35,148 nt of DNA from Vicinamibacteria bacterium (GCA_016934575.1 JAFGSN010000024.1:1-35148), one strand, 5' to 3'. Numbered from the stretch's first letter, positions 1 to 10,842 are shown. Numbers and translations are program-made. The notes: generated by a model not told the origin, from the sequence alone.

Positions 1-1
1 G

Positions 2-646
2 GCGAATCTGCGTTCGGGTCCGAGCACGAGCACGACGATCGTCGGCAAAGTGGAACAAGGAAAGACGCTGGAGGTTATCGAAACCTCTGGAGCGTGGATC
101 AAGGTGAGAAGCAGCGGTCTCGCGGGATGGATCAGCGACGCGCTCGTCGAGCGGATCGCTGAAACGTCTGACGCCCCCGCGTTCTCGCCTGGCGCCAGCG
201 CCGCATCGGCTCGAACGCCGGCGCCGCAGGCGAGTTCAATCAGATACAGAGAGCGCGGCGCTTCGTCCGACGAGAAAACCATCTCGGTGGGCGTCGGAGC
301 AAGCCTCGGCGATCACGATTACGGCTTCGCCGCCGATGGCCGCGTCATGCTGGCGCCGGTCAAGTCGATGCCCAATCTGCGTATCATGGCGGCGATGGAC
401 TTCTTCTTCAAAGAGGGACGAGGATGGATCCTCACCGGCAGCGGCATGTACGTTATTCGCACGCTGAGCGAGGACATACATCCCTATCTTGGCGCCGGTA
501 TCGCGATCGCGCATGCCGGAGGCGAGTCGGAAGCCAAGCCCGATATCGGCGGCGGCGTTGAGATCAAGCGGCGGATTTTCGCGGAAGGTCGGTTCATCTT
601 GTCGGATCCGGCCGTGCTGATCGTTTCCGCGGGCGTCAAGTTCTGA
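2..646 (+). CDS. SH3b-domain protein with C-terminal beta-barrel-like domain (5' partial)
   Basis: The frame is open to the left edge, so the start lies outside the window. The first ~50 residues read as a bacterial SH3 (SH3b) domain: NLRSGPS at the start, then VGKVEQGKTLEVIE, GAWIKV and LAGWI. Such domains usually bind peptidoglycan or other cell-envelope ligands. A Pro/Ala/Ser-rich linker follows. The last ~120 residues alternate in the manner of a small OmpW/OmpA-like outer-membrane barrel (SVGVGASLG, YLGAGIAIAH, IGGGVEIKRR) and end in VSAGVKF, with the terminal Phe typical of outer-membrane proteins. I infer an envelope protein linking peptidoglycan and outer membrane. A GTG at 50 is only an internal codon, because the SH3b fold starts before it. 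A strong terminator follows at 716-757. Confidence 0.7.
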   Translation, partial: ANLRSGPSTSTTIVGKVEQGKTLEVIETSGAWIKVRSSGLAGWISDALVERIAETSDAPAFSPGASAASARTPAPQASSIRYRERGASSDEKTISVGVGASLGDHDYGFAADGRVMLAPVKSMPNLRIMAAMDFFFKEGRGWILTGSGMYVIRTLSEDIHPYLGAGIAIAHAGGESEAKPDIGGGVEIKRRIFAEGRFILSDPAVLIVSAGVKF

Positions 647-715
647 CGCATACGGCCGCTCGTCAGTCGGGCCCGGCATCCGCCGTGACATGCTCGGGAT
701 GGATTGAGTAGAAAC

Positions 716-757
716 GCGGGAGGGCTTCAGTTGCACGATCCCTCCCGCATTCTTCTT
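716..757 (+). terminator. Rho-independent terminator
   Basis: A perfect 9-bp stem, GCGGGAGGG (716-724) with CCCTCCCGC (740-748), encloses a 15-nt loop and is followed by the T-rich run ATTCTTCTTGT. It lies 70 nt after the stop of the SH3b/barrel gene and upstream of the folD promoter, so it separates the two transcription units. Confidence 0.75.
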
Positions 758-931
758 GTGCGACGCGCCTCGACCAGGCCGGCGGTTTCAGAAATCTCGA
801 CTATCTCGATCTACTTTCACCTGGAGACCGCGAGAGAGGCCGTGGCTGGCGACGTCCGTTTCCCGATCATGAAATGCGCTGCCGGCATGATTCACGGCGA
901 CCGAACGAGTCCATAAGGGCGTCAAACGCCC

Positions 932-937
932 TATAAT
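932..937 (+). promoter_or_regulatory. -10 element of folD promoter
   Basis: This is a perfect TATAAT. No good -35 hexamer is seen 16-18 nt upstream. A short GGGCG/CGCCC inverted repeat (917-921 with 927-931) abuts it and could bind a regulator. The predicted start of transcription, about 943-945, coincides with the first base of the long leader helix described next. Confidence 0.5.
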
Positions 938-943
938 TCCGAG

Positions 944-1044
944 CTGGTTGGAAGCGACGGTTTTCACGCTCTCCGCGCAACAGGGCGAACCGCCGAACCG
1001 TTGATTCTCCGAACGACGTGGAGATCGGGTCCAACCGGGGAGAG
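944..1044 (+). promoter_or_regulatory. Structured 5' leader of folD (candidate cis-regulatory RNA)
   Basis: Four helices can be drawn by hand. P1 is 944-952 with 1030-1038 (9 bp, one G-U). P2 is 955-962 with 996-1003 (8 bp, one G-U). P3 is 968-972 with 982-986 (5 bp, one G-U) and sits inside P2. P4 is 1006-1010 with 1020-1024 (5 bp). P1 closes a three-way junction with P2/P3 and P4. Its 3' strand runs into the first two Gs of the GGGGAGAG Shine-Dalgarno (1037-1044). I do not see the conserved cores of the THF, THF-II, ZTP or glycine riboswitches. The pairing is read directly; any ligand or regulatory role is inference. Confidence 0.45.
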
Positions 1045-1052
1045 ACAGGCCC

Positions 1053-1916
1053 ATGACAGAATCGCTCGTTCTGGACGGAAAAGCGCTCGCTCAATCAATC
1101 GAGGCCTCGCTCAAACCGCGCGTGGATCGGATCGTCGAGAAATGCAACGGCCAGCGCCCGGCGCTGGCCACGATACTGGTGGGTTCCGATCCCGCATCAG
1201 CCACTTACGTGAGAATGAAGGGAAACGCATGCGCCCGCGTGGGCCTGCTGTCGCACAAGGTGGAGTTGCCCGACTCGGCCACGACCCAGCAACTCCTGGC
1301 GGCCATCGACGATCTCAACGCGAACGCGTCAGTGTACGGCATTTTGCTGCAACACCCCGCGCCCAAGCAGATCGACGAACGGGTGTGCTTCGACCGCATC
1401 GTCCTGGAAAAGGACGTGGACGGCGTCACCTGTCTCGGTTTCGGGCGCATGGCCATGGGACAATCCGCCTACGGCTCGGCCACTCCGGCCGGGATCATGA
1501 CCTTGCTCAAGCATCATCGGATCGACCTGGTTGGCCGGCACGCGGTCGTGGTCGGCCGCAGTCCGATCCTGGGCAAACCCTTGGCCCTCATGCTTCTCAA
1601 CGCGCACGCGACCGTGACCATGTGCCACTCCCGCACCCGGGATCTCCCGCGTATCGTCAGGCAGGCCGACGTCGTCGTGGGCGCGGTGGGAAAACCCAGA
1701 TTCATTCGGGCGGACTGGATCAAGCCAGGATCCGTGATCGTGGACGCCGGCTACCACCCGGGCGGCGCCGGCGACGTCGATCTCGATCAAGCTCGAGTGA
1801 CGGCCGCGGCCTACACTCCCGTTCCCGGCGGCGTCGGTCCCATGACCATCGCCACTCTCATCGCGCATACTGTCGAAGCGGCCGAAACAAGGCTTGGAAT
1901 CCAGTCCGCTTCTTGA
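1053..1916 (+). CDS. folD: Bifunctional methylenetetrahydrofolate dehydrogenase/cyclohydrolase
   Basis: FolD interconverts 5,10-methylene-THF, methenyl-THF and 10-formyl-THF with NADP in the cytosol, supplying one-carbon units for purines and formyl-Met. The 287-residue length is normal. Visible motifs are YVRMK (Tyr52, Lys56, matching the catalytic Y/K pair), GILLQ near 96-100, EKDVDG, the nucleotide-binding GRSPILGKP and the C-terminal [11 protein letters not shown] signature. Two signatures deviate from the commonest form: GILLQHPAP instead of GILVQLPLP, and GSATPAGI instead of the usual PCTPxGI. This suggests a divergent FolD clade, probably still active. The start follows GGGGAGAG (1037-1044). 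Regulation is probably through the structured leader. TrmFO, encoded at 30.6 kb, consumes the same methylene-THF. Confidence 0.93.
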   Translation: MTESLVLDGKALAQSIEASLKPRVDRIVEKCNGQRPALATILVGSDPASATYVRMKGNACARVGLLSHKVELPDSATTQQLLAAIDDLNANASVYGILLQHPAPKQIDERVCFDRIVLEKDVDGVTCLGFGRMAMGQSAYGSATPAGIMTLLKHHRIDLVGRHAVVVGRSPILGKPLALMLLNAHATVTMCHSRTRDLPRIVRQADVVVGAVGKPRFIRADWIKPGSVIVDAGYHPGGAGDVDLDQARVTAAAYTPVPGGVGPMTIATLIAHTVEAAETRLGIQSAS

Positions 1917-1920
1917 CCAC

Positions 1921-1940
1921 GATGGCTACTATCGGCCATC
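1921..1940 (+). repeat. Inverted repeat downstream of folD
   Basis: GATGGC (1921-1926) pairs with GCCATC (1935-1940) around an 8-nt loop, 4 nt after the folD stop. There is no T-tract, so it is at best a weak 3'-end hairpin. The rest of the gap to 2097 shows nothing clear. Confidence 0.3.
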
Positions 1941-2097
1941 ATAGGAATACCTCAGTGTTTCGGAAGAGTTGTCAAAGAAACCGGAGGTTCGAAGCATCGA
2001 GACGGCTATAAAGCGCCAGGCTTCTCCGAAGTCTTCAATCGGCGTCGGTCGTTGAGTCGAACGCCGCGAGCATGGCCGCGGCATGTGAGAGCCTGCC

Positions 2098-3210
2098 ATG
2101 CCCATCGGGAGGCGGGAATTGGCGATCAAGGCAGCGACTTCACTTTCCAAATGTGCGCGCTGCGGATGCGCGGCGCTACTCATCTCCGCGCTTGCCTGCG
2201 GGGGTTCAAGCGGCGGCGGTGACGCGCTGCCCACCCCGGAAACCGGCCCCCCGCGCTACAGCATCGGCGAGACGCTGCGGGAGCTGAGCGGCTCGCGCGG
2301 CGGCGCGGGCGCGATGCCGGTGCGGATCTTCTACCCCGCGGCTCACGCGGCAAGAGAAGCGCCGGCGTCCGGCGGCGCCCACCCTCTGGTCGTGTTCTCG
2401 CACGGCTACCAGCAGAGCTACGCCGACTACGCGTACGTGTGGCGAGCCCTTGTGCCGGCTGGCTACATCGTGGCGCTGCCTGACCGACTGAGCAGCGATG
2501 CCACGATCTCAATCGACGCCTACGCCGCGGATATCGCTCATATCCTGGCCGAGTTATACCGGATGGCGGCAACGGGCGACCCCGTTCTCGGCGGCCGTCT
2601 CACGCCCGCCTCCGCTTTGATGGGACACTCGACAGGCGGCGGGGCGAGCGTTATCGCTCAGGCGAACCAGCGCCAAGTCGCCGCCGCGCGTCAGGCGACG
2701 ACGTTGATACTGCTGGCGCCTCTCGGTCGAACCTTCGGTCCGATCAGTGGCACAGACCCGACGGCCGTCGCTGGCGAGACGGGCGTGCCGTCGCTTATTC
2801 TCGGCGCGGGCATGGACTGCATCTGTCCTGTCACGGAGAACGCGCGGGCCTTGTTCGAGGCTCTCGGCACGACGACAACGAAGTATCTCGTAACTGTTGA
2901 CGCCGGCGACCACTGCGGATTCAGCGACGAGAGCGGGCCCGGACGAAACGTATGCGAGATCGCCGAGGCGATGGGCTGTCTCCTCGGGCAAGGGCCCACG
3001 ATATCACCGGCCGAGCAGAACGACCTGGCCGCGCGCCTCCTGCTTCCATGGCTCGACCACGGGCTCAAGAACGATGCGACCGCCTGGGAGACATTCCGCG
3101 TGCGCACTGCCGATCCGCGCCTAACCGTCGAAGCCTACGACGCGCCTGGCGCCTTTCGTTTAGAACCCTCCAAGCGAGCGGGAAATAATAGCGCGACATG
3201 GCCGCGGTAG
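2098..3210 (+). CDS. Alpha/beta-hydrolase lipoprotein (dienelactone hydrolase/PAF-acetylhydrolase-like)
   Basis: The product is 370 residues. An N-terminal hydrophobic stretch ends in ISALAC with Cys34, a good lipobox, followed by a Gly/Ser-rich tether, so the mature enzyme is probably anchored in the envelope. The hydrolase core starts near residue 72. Visible elements are the oxyanion strand VVFSHGY (97-104), the nucleophile elbow GHSTGG with Ser178, a likely acid Asp240 in GAGMDC, and His272 in DAGDHCGF. Several paired cysteines (CICP, DHCGF, NVCEI, GCLLG) fit an exported fold with disulfides. Family members hydrolyse esters or lactones; the substrate cannot be told from sequence. The ribosome-binding site is weak. 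The 3' end overlaps the next small ORF by 13 nt. Confidence 0.8.
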   Translation: MPIGRRELAIKAATSLSKCARCGCAALLISALACGGSSGGGDALPTPETGPPRYSIGETLRELSGSRGGAGAMPVRIFYPAAHAAREAPASGGAHPLVVFSHGYQQSYADYAYVWRALVPAGYIVALPDRLSSDATISIDAYAADIAHILAELYRMAATGDPVLGGRLTPASALMGHSTGGGASVIAQANQRQVAAARQATTLILLAPLGRTFGPISGTDPTAVAGETGVPSLILGAGMDCICPVTENARALFEALGTTTTKYLVTVDAGDHCGFSDESGPGRNVCEIAEAMGCLLGQGPTISPAEQNDLAARLLLPWLDHGLKNDATAWETFRVRTADPRLTVEAYDAPGAFRLEPSKRAGNNSATWPR

Positions 3211-3404
3211 GTCCGGCTGAGCCCGAAGACATCTCGGCGCTCCAGGAAATCGCATTCTACGAGCGTCTCGATGTCTTCAGATTGTCTCCTGACGAGATCA
3301 CGCCGGCGCTACGGGAGCGCGTATGCGAGGAGACCGAACGCGGCCTGTCACCCGACATCCGGATCGCCATGCATTTCTATGGGGCGTCGGGCGGGCGGGC
3401 ATAA
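3198..3404 (+). CDS. Small hypothetical protein
   Basis: The predicted product is 68 residues, acidic and soluble, with no signal peptide or membrane segment. I do not recognise the family. Codon third positions are mostly G/C as in the neighbouring genes, and the frame fills the space between the hydrolase and the methyltransferase. These points favour coding. Against it, no clear ribosome-binding site precedes ATG 3198 and it starts inside the previous gene. It could be a short accessory protein translated by coupling, or the remnant of a longer gene. Confidence 0.4.
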   Translation: MAAVGPAEPEDISALQEIAFYERLDVFRLSPDEITPALRERVCEETERGLSPDIRIAMHFYGASGGRA

Positions 3405-3434
3405 ACGTCGACGTCCATCAGAAGCGGAGCCTTC

Positions 3435-4232
3435 ATGGTTTCCGGAGACTTCGACGGCGAGCGTTACAAGCGCGCCTCACGGCATCAGAAGGAATGGGGG
3501 CGGCGGCTCGTCGACGGGCTGGCTCTGGCTCCCGACGCTTCCGTCCTTGACCTCGGTTGCGGCGACGGCGTCCTGACCGCCGCGATCGCGCGGAACGTGC
3601 CGCGCGGCCGCGTCCTGGGCGTCGACTCCTCGCCGTCGATGATCGAAACGGCGCGTGCGCTCGCAAGCGACAACGTGATTTTCAGATTGCTCGACGCCAA
3701 CGACATTGACCACGACGCCGAGTTCGACCTCGTTTTCTCGAACGCCACGCTGCACTGGATCCATGACCACGAACGTCTGCTCGGGCGCGTTCGCGCCGCC
3801 CTCCGGCCCGGCGGTCGCATTCGCTTCAACTTCGCGGGAGACGGCAACTGCTCCAACTTCATCGCCGTCGTGCGGGATCGGATGATACGTTCCGAATATG
3901 CCGCGTGTTTCGCCGGCTTCCACTGGCCTTGGTTCATGCCGGCCGGCCGCGAGTACGAACCGCTCCTGCACAACGCCGGATTCTCCGACATCGTCGTCAA
4001 GGAGGAAAACGCCGACCGCTTCTTCGGCTCGGCGCAAGAGATGACCGCCTGGATCGATCAACCCAGCATCGTGCCGTTCTTGCGCCGTCTGCCGGCCGAC
4101 GTCGCGGCGCGGCTTCGCGACGACGTCGTGCGCACGATGCTTTCGCGAACGTCGCGCCCCGACGGCCGTTGCTTCGAGACCTTTCGCCGTATCGACGTCT
4201 CGGCCGCCCGGCCGAAAGACGGCGTGCTGTAG
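3435..4232 (+). CDS. Class I SAM-dependent methyltransferase
   Basis: The product is 265 residues with a Rossmann-type methyltransferase core. Motif I is VLDLGCGDGVLT (about 37-48). The acidic residue of motif II is in VLGVDSSPSM, followed by LLDANDID. Motif IV is FDLVFSNATLHW, and the post-motif RPGGRIRFNF follows. The overall pattern resembles the trans-aconitate methyltransferase/BioC-like group, but the substrate is not predictable. The C-terminal part (AWIDQPSIVPFLRRLP) is probably the substrate-binding cap. The start is supported by GGAG five bases upstream of ATG. It converges on the ATPase gene across a 117-nt gap in which I see no terminator. Confidence 0.85.
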   Translation: MVSGDFDGERYKRASRHQKEWGRRLVDGLALAPDASVLDLGCGDGVLTAAIARNVPRGRVLGVDSSPSMIETARALASDNVIFRLLDANDIDHDAEFDLVFSNATLHWIHDHERLLGRVRAALRPGGRIRFNFAGDGNCSNFIAVVRDRMIRSEYAACFAGFHWPWFMPAGREYEPLLHNAGFSDIVVKEENADRFFGSAQEMTAWIDQPSIVPFLRRLPADVAARLRDDVVRTMLSRTSRPDGRCFETFRRIDVSAARPKDGVL

Positions 4233-4349
4233 CGCCAATAGACTCGAAGTCGCGGATCTATTTATCACGCAGGAATCAAGAGGCGTCCCGCTTCCGCGTC
4301 AGCCGAACCGTGGGCGCGGCGTCGCATGTCGAGCAATGACTCCGCGCTG

Positions 4350-7082
<2,733 letters not shown>

Positions 7083-7210
7083 TCAGCTCCTAACAAAGAC
7101 AAAAACTTACACCGGCCGGCGCATTGCCGCAAGCGAGACAAGCGCCGCGACCATGCCCAGCGTTGGCGCGGAATTCCGTTCGCCAAACACGAGCGGCACG
7201 GAAGTTGGAC

Positions 7211-7588
7211 CTAGCCGCCAATCGGCCGTTTCCGGCCATGTTCGTCCACGGCCACGAGGACGACCTCGGCTTCGGTCACTTGAACGGCCTCGCCCTGATC
7301 GGCGCGCCAGCGTTCGGCCTCCACGACGACATGGACGGCGATCGACGTGCGACCGACGCTCAGGGTTCGCGTGAAGTAGGTGAGAGTGTCGCCGACGTAG
7401 ACCGGCTCCTTGAACTCGACTTCACGCATGGCGCGAGTCACGAAGCGCAGCGGCGCCGCGCGACGCGCCTCGACCAGGGCGGCCATGTCGATATGAGCGA
7501 GGATCACGCCGCCGAAAACCGTTCCCACCGGATTCATGTCCTTGGGCAGGAGCACGTGCTTGATCGCGACGTGGCGTTCGTCGTTCAT
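7211..7588 (-). CDS. Hotdog-fold acyl-CoA thioesterase (YciA/BACH-like)
   Basis: The product is ~125 residues. The N-terminal NPVGTVFGGVILAHID matches the hotdog thioesterase signature (N-x-x-G-x-x-F-G-G, then the D/E-bearing central helix). EFKEPVYVGDTLTY and the strand around TSIAVHVVVEAER complete the single hotdog domain. Members hydrolyse acyl-CoA to free acid and CoA in the cytosol. I prefer ATG 7588, since an AGG lies eight bases upstream; a TTG at 7594 is too close to it. The gene runs in the same direction as the ATPase 128 nt downstream and is divergent from the next gene. Confidence 0.85.
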   Translation of the reverse strand: MNDERHVAIKHVLLPKDMNPVGTVFGGVILAHIDMAALVEARRAAPLRFVTRAMREVEFKEPVYVGDTLTYFTRTLSVGRTSIAVHVVVEAERWRADQGEAVQVTEAEVVLVAVDEHGRKRPIGG

Positions 7589-7837
7589 GAACAAAGCCTA
7601 GCGCAGCTCGATGGCCGCGGCCAAACCGGCGCTCCGGGATTAGCAGACCGCGACGGACGATCGTCCGAGATATCGGCGTTTCGAGACGCCGGTTCGGGGA
7701 ATCGTGTCGCCGGGCGACGCCGCCGGATTCGGCTTGCCAAGCCGCGGGCGCTCGCCAAGCTTCGGTGTATGATGTCACTCGAAGGATTGGCGATCATCGC
7801 CAGGGAGCGTTTCAGGACAGTCGAAAGGTGCACGTGC

Positions 7838-8416
7838 ATGCAAGAAATTGTCACACTCGACCAGTCGATCCGCCAGATCTTCCGTGACGCCGAGCTACGA
7901 GAGCGCATTTTCCACGGCCGCGAGGCCGATCGTTTCCGGCTGATCGCCGCGATGGACACGCTCAGCGACACCACTCAGGCGCTCCATCACTTCGAGCGCA
8001 TGGCGCCTCAGCTTTTCGGCGGCGAGCGGCCCGAAGCGCAAGGGCCGCGTTATCTCCATTCGTACGGAGTGTTCACGGCGATCACGCTGCAGCAGAACGC
8101 GCTGGAGACCGTCTGGCGTTCCCTGCTCGAGATTCCGCTCAACACGGAAACCTGCGAGCAGTGGCGGCAACTGCGCGAGTGGCACGAATTGCTCGTGGAC
8201 CCCGACAGCCAGAAGGATGAAAACGGCGTGCCCCCGATCACTCGCATGAACGTCGATCCTTCCGGCATCGAGATCTTCATCTGGAGCGGCGAGGCCCGCG
8301 GTCGCGTGCACATCGATCTCCTGGCGTCCTTTCGGGGGTACAAGGCGGAGCTGAAACAGATCCTCGAGAGTCTTCAAGATACGTTGCGGACGCGCTGGCT
8401 CGGCGACGGCGTCTGA
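7838..8416 (+). CDS. Conserved-looking hypothetical protein
   Basis: The product is 192 residues; I do not recognise the family. There is no signal peptide, membrane segment or cysteine cluster. The first half looks all-helical with several amphipathic heptad-like stretches (residues ~5-110). The second half has a short strand-like segment (GIEIFIWSG, VHIDLLASF) and ends in a helix. The frame stays open far upstream to 7124, but that part lies opposite the thioesterase gene. ATG 7838 has GAAAGG nine to ten bases ahead and begins the region with regular composition. It is convergent with the dehydratase gene, 18 nt away. Confidence 0.6.
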   Translation: MQEIVTLDQSIRQIFRDAELRERIFHGREADRFRLIAAMDTLSDTTQALHHFERMAPQLFGGERPEAQGPRYLHSYGVFTAITLQQNALETVWRSLLEIPLNTETCEQWRQLREWHELLVDPDSQKDENGVPPITRMNVDPSGIEIFIWSGEARGRVHIDLLASFRGYKAELKQILESLQDTLRTRWLGDGV

Positions 8417-8434
8417 GGGAACCCGCCCGTTTCC

Positions 8435-9532
8435 TCAGTCGGCGTCGCCCGCCCGATCGAGGCCCAGTCGATCTCGTCGATAGCTCGACTGCACCGCCTC
8501 GCACCAGTCACGATGCGACAGATACCACTCTACGGTGCGCGCCAGACCGGAATCGAAGTCATGCTCGGGGCTCCATCCCAGCTCCGCGCGGATCTTAGAG
8601 GAGTCGATGGCGTAGCGACGATCATGACCGGGACGGTCGGCGACGAAAGCTTTCAGGCCGGCGTAACCGTCGCGCCCTCGTGTCGCCAGCGCCGGATTTT
8701 CGCGCGCAGGCAGCGTGCGCTCGAGAACGGCGCACAGCCGATCCACGACGTCGACGTTACGGAGCTCGCCGCCGCCGCCAATGTTGTACTTCTCGCCGAC
8801 GCGTCCGCGCTCGAGCACGAGCCGCAAACCCGCGCAATGGTCCTCGACATAGAGCCAGTCGCGGACGTTCCCGCCGTCGCCGTAGATCGGAAGCGAACGA
8901 CCTTCCAAGGCGTTCAGAATCATCAACGGGATGAGCTTCTCGGGAAACTGATACGGACCGTAGTTGTTCGAGCAATTCGTGATGATCGCCGGCAGGCCGT
9001 AGGTTTCCCGATACGCGCGCACGAAATGGTCCGCCGCCGCCTTCGAGGCCGCGTAGGGCGAGTTGGGCGCATAGGGCGTCTCTTCGGTGAAGAAACCGCC
9101 GGCGCCCAACGTGCCGTAAACCTCGTCCGTTGAAACATGCACCAAGCGGAAATCATCGCGTTCTCGTGGAGCGAGACCGCGCCAATGACGTAGCGTCGCC
9201 TCGAGCAACCCGTGAGTGCCGACAACGTTCGTTTCCACGAACGAGACGGGACGATCGATCGAGCGATCCACGTGCGTTTCCGCGGCCAGATTCAGGATAG
9301 CGCCGGGCTTGTACGTCGCGAGCAGGTTCAAGACGGCGCGCTGGTCGGCGATGTCGGCCTGAACGAAATGGAAGTCTCGATTCGCCGCATGCTCCGCCAG
9401 GCTTTCTCTGTGACCGGCGTACGTGAGCTTGTCCAGCGCCGCCACACGATATGATGCGGCCAGTAGGTGGCGAACGAGGTTGCACCCGATGAATCCCGCA
9501 GCGCCCGTGACGACGACATTCCGCGCGTTCAT
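8435..9532 (-). CDS. rfbB: dTDP-glucose 4,6-dehydratase
   Basis: This extended short-chain dehydrogenase converts dTDP-glucose to dTDP-4-keto-6-deoxyglucose, the second step to dTDP-rhamnose and other deoxysugars of surface polysaccharide. Visible motifs are the NAD-binding GAAGFIG (10-16), STDEVYG (134-140, with catalytic Asp136/Glu137), YAASK (Tyr160, Lys164), the substrate-binding PYQFPEKLIPLMI and NVRDWLYVEDH. The length of 365 is normal. The usual partner genes rmlA, rmlC and rmlD are not in the window, so it stands alone here. RmlB is the alternative gene name. Confidence 0.95.
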   Translation of the reverse strand: MNARNVVVTGAAGFIGCNLVRHLLAASYRVAALDKLTYAGHRESLAEHAANRDFHFVQADIADQRAVLNLLATYKPGAILNLAAETHVDRSIDRPVSFVETNVVGTHGLLEATLRHWRGLAPRERDDFRLVHVSTDEVYGTLGAGGFFTEETPYAPNSPYAASKAAADHFVRAYRETYGLPAIITNCSNNYGPYQFPEKLIPLMILNALEGRSLPIYGDGGNVRDWLYVEDHCAGLRLVLERGRVGEKYNIGGGGELRNVDVVDRLCAVLERTLPARENPALATRGRDGYAGLKAFVADRPGHDRRYAIDSSKIRAELGWSPEHDFDSGLARTVEWYLSHRDWCEAVQSSYRRDRLGLDRAGDAD

Positions 9533-9567
9533 GGACAGCTAGGATAACTCTTTTCCGTCAAACGTTG

Positions 9568-9576
9568 TGTTACACT
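9568..9576 (+). promoter_or_regulatory. Extended -10 promoter for the REC-EAL gene
   Basis: TG-T-TACACT has the extended -10 form. No good -35 is seen. It overlaps a perfect GTGT-T-ACAC palindrome (9567-9575), a possible operator in the divergent region shared with rfbB. Transcription from here (about 9583) would exclude the GTG at 9567 as a start codon and fits ATG 9627. Confidence 0.35.
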
Positions 9577-9626
9577 CGGCGAAGACGAATCGAACAACGA
9601 ATCGAGACGGATTCGGCCAGGTTTCC

Positions 9627-10811
9627 ATGCCAGCACACGAGAGTCCGCCGCAGCATGGCGACGCGAAAGTTCCGCGCGTTCTGCTCATCGATGACGACGA
9701 CGCCGTTCGCCAGGCTTACGCCGAGTTGCTCTCGAACTCAGGCACGAAGGTCGATGCCGCCGGCAACGGCATCGAAGCCATTGCATTGCTCCAGCAGACG
9801 CCGTATGACGCCATCGTCAGCGACATCACCATGCCCGGCATGGACGGCGTTCAATTTCTGCGCGCCGTGAGGGATCTCGATCTCGACGTCCCCGTCATTC
9901 TCTATACCGGCAATCCGGCCCTCGAGTCGGCCGTTCGCGCGGTCGAGCATGGCGCGTTTCGATATCTCCTCAAACCGGTGGCTCCTCGCGAGCTACAGGA
10001 GACCGTCCAGCGCGCGATTCGTCTTCACGGATTAGCCCGGCTCAAGCGGCAGGCCCTGGAGCTGACCGGTCACAGCGGCAAGGCCCTCGGCGATCGAGCG
10101 GGTCTTGAAGGGCGCTTCGAACGCGCGTTGAAGACGCTCTGGATCGCTTTCCAACCGATCGTCTCCCACAGCCGGCGCGCGGTCGTGGCGTACGAAGGCC
10201 TGGTGCGGAACGACGAGCCGACGATGGCAAGCCCTCACGACTTTTTTGACGCCGCCGAGCGGTTGCATCGGATTCATGAGGTTGGACGAAGCATCCGCAA
10301 GCACGTCGCCGAAGCCTGCGTGGACGCCCCGCCCGAGACCAACATTTTCGTCAACCTTCATCCCTTCGATCTCGAAGACGAGCACCTCTACGCTGTTGAC
10401 GCTCCGCTCTCGGCGAACGCCAAACGAGTCGTGCTGGAGTTGACCGAGAGAGCTCCGCTGCACGAGATCCCCGACATCCGCTTGCGCGTGCGCGGATTAC
10501 GCGCCCTCGGCTTTCGCGTGGCCGTGGACGACCTCGGCGCCGGCTACGCCGGATTGGGAGCGCTGGCGCAATTCGAGCCCGACATCGTCAAGATCGACAT
10601 GTCGCTGGTAAGAGACGTGGACAGCGACGCGACCAAGCAGACGGTCATCCGCTCGATGGCCACGCTGTGCGGCGAACTGGGGATCTCATTCGTGGCGGAA
10701 GGCATCGAAACGCCCGAGGAGCGCGACGTGCTCACCCAACTGGGGTGCGATCTTTTTCAGGGGACTCTTTTCGCGGCCCCCGCCCGCGGTTTCCCCGTTC
10801 CGTGCTTCTGA
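9627..10811 (+). CDS. Response regulator with EAL c-di-GMP phosphodiesterase output
   Basis: The product is 394 residues. The receiver domain (about 15-130) has the acidic pair at 22-25, phospho-acceptor Asp66 in VSDITMPGMDG, Thr94 and Lys116 in LLKP. The EAL domain (about 160-390) keeps the residues for Mg binding and catalysis: Glu190 (here YEGL), Asn243 (VNLHP), Glu274 (LELTE), Asp301-Asp302, Lys322, Glu358 (AEGIE) and Gln378 (FQGTLF). An active enzyme that linearises c-di-GMP when phosphorylated is therefore likely. This is RocR/PvrR-like domain order. No cognate histidine kinase or GGDEF protein is in the window. The start is ATG 9627 with GCCAGG just upstream. Confidence 0.9.
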   Translation: MPAHESPPQHGDAKVPRVLLIDDDDAVRQAYAELLSNSGTKVDAAGNGIEAIALLQQTPYDAIVSDITMPGMDGVQFLRAVRDLDLDVPVILYTGNPALESAVRAVEHGAFRYLLKPVAPRELQETVQRAIRLHGLARLKRQALELTGHSGKALGDRAGLEGRFERALKTLWIAFQPIVSHSRRAVVAYEGLVRNDEPTMASPHDFFDAAERLHRIHEVGRSIRKHVAEACVDAPPETNIFVNLHPFDLEDEHLYAVDAPLSANAKRVVLELTERAPLHEIPDIRLRVRGLRALGFRVAVDDLGAGYAGLGALAQFEPDIVKIDMSLVRDVDSDATKQTVIRSMATLCGELGISFVAEGIETPEERDVLTQLGCDLFQGTLFAAPARGFPVPCF

Positions 10812-10842
10812 TCTGTCCGAGTTCTTTGCGCCGTCGCGACCT

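Noticed and set aside
704-916. 70-codon frame between the first gene and folD
   Set aside because: It begins inside the terminator hairpin, has no ribosome-binding site and overlaps the region just before the folD promoter.
944-1044. Known THF, ZTP or glycine riboswitch
   Set aside because: The conserved core sequences of these classes were looked for and not found; only helices are supported.
7124-7837. Open frame extending the 192-aa gene upstream by 238 codons
   Set aside because: It lies opposite the thioesterase gene, has an irregular composition, and a better start with a ribosome-binding site exists at 7838.
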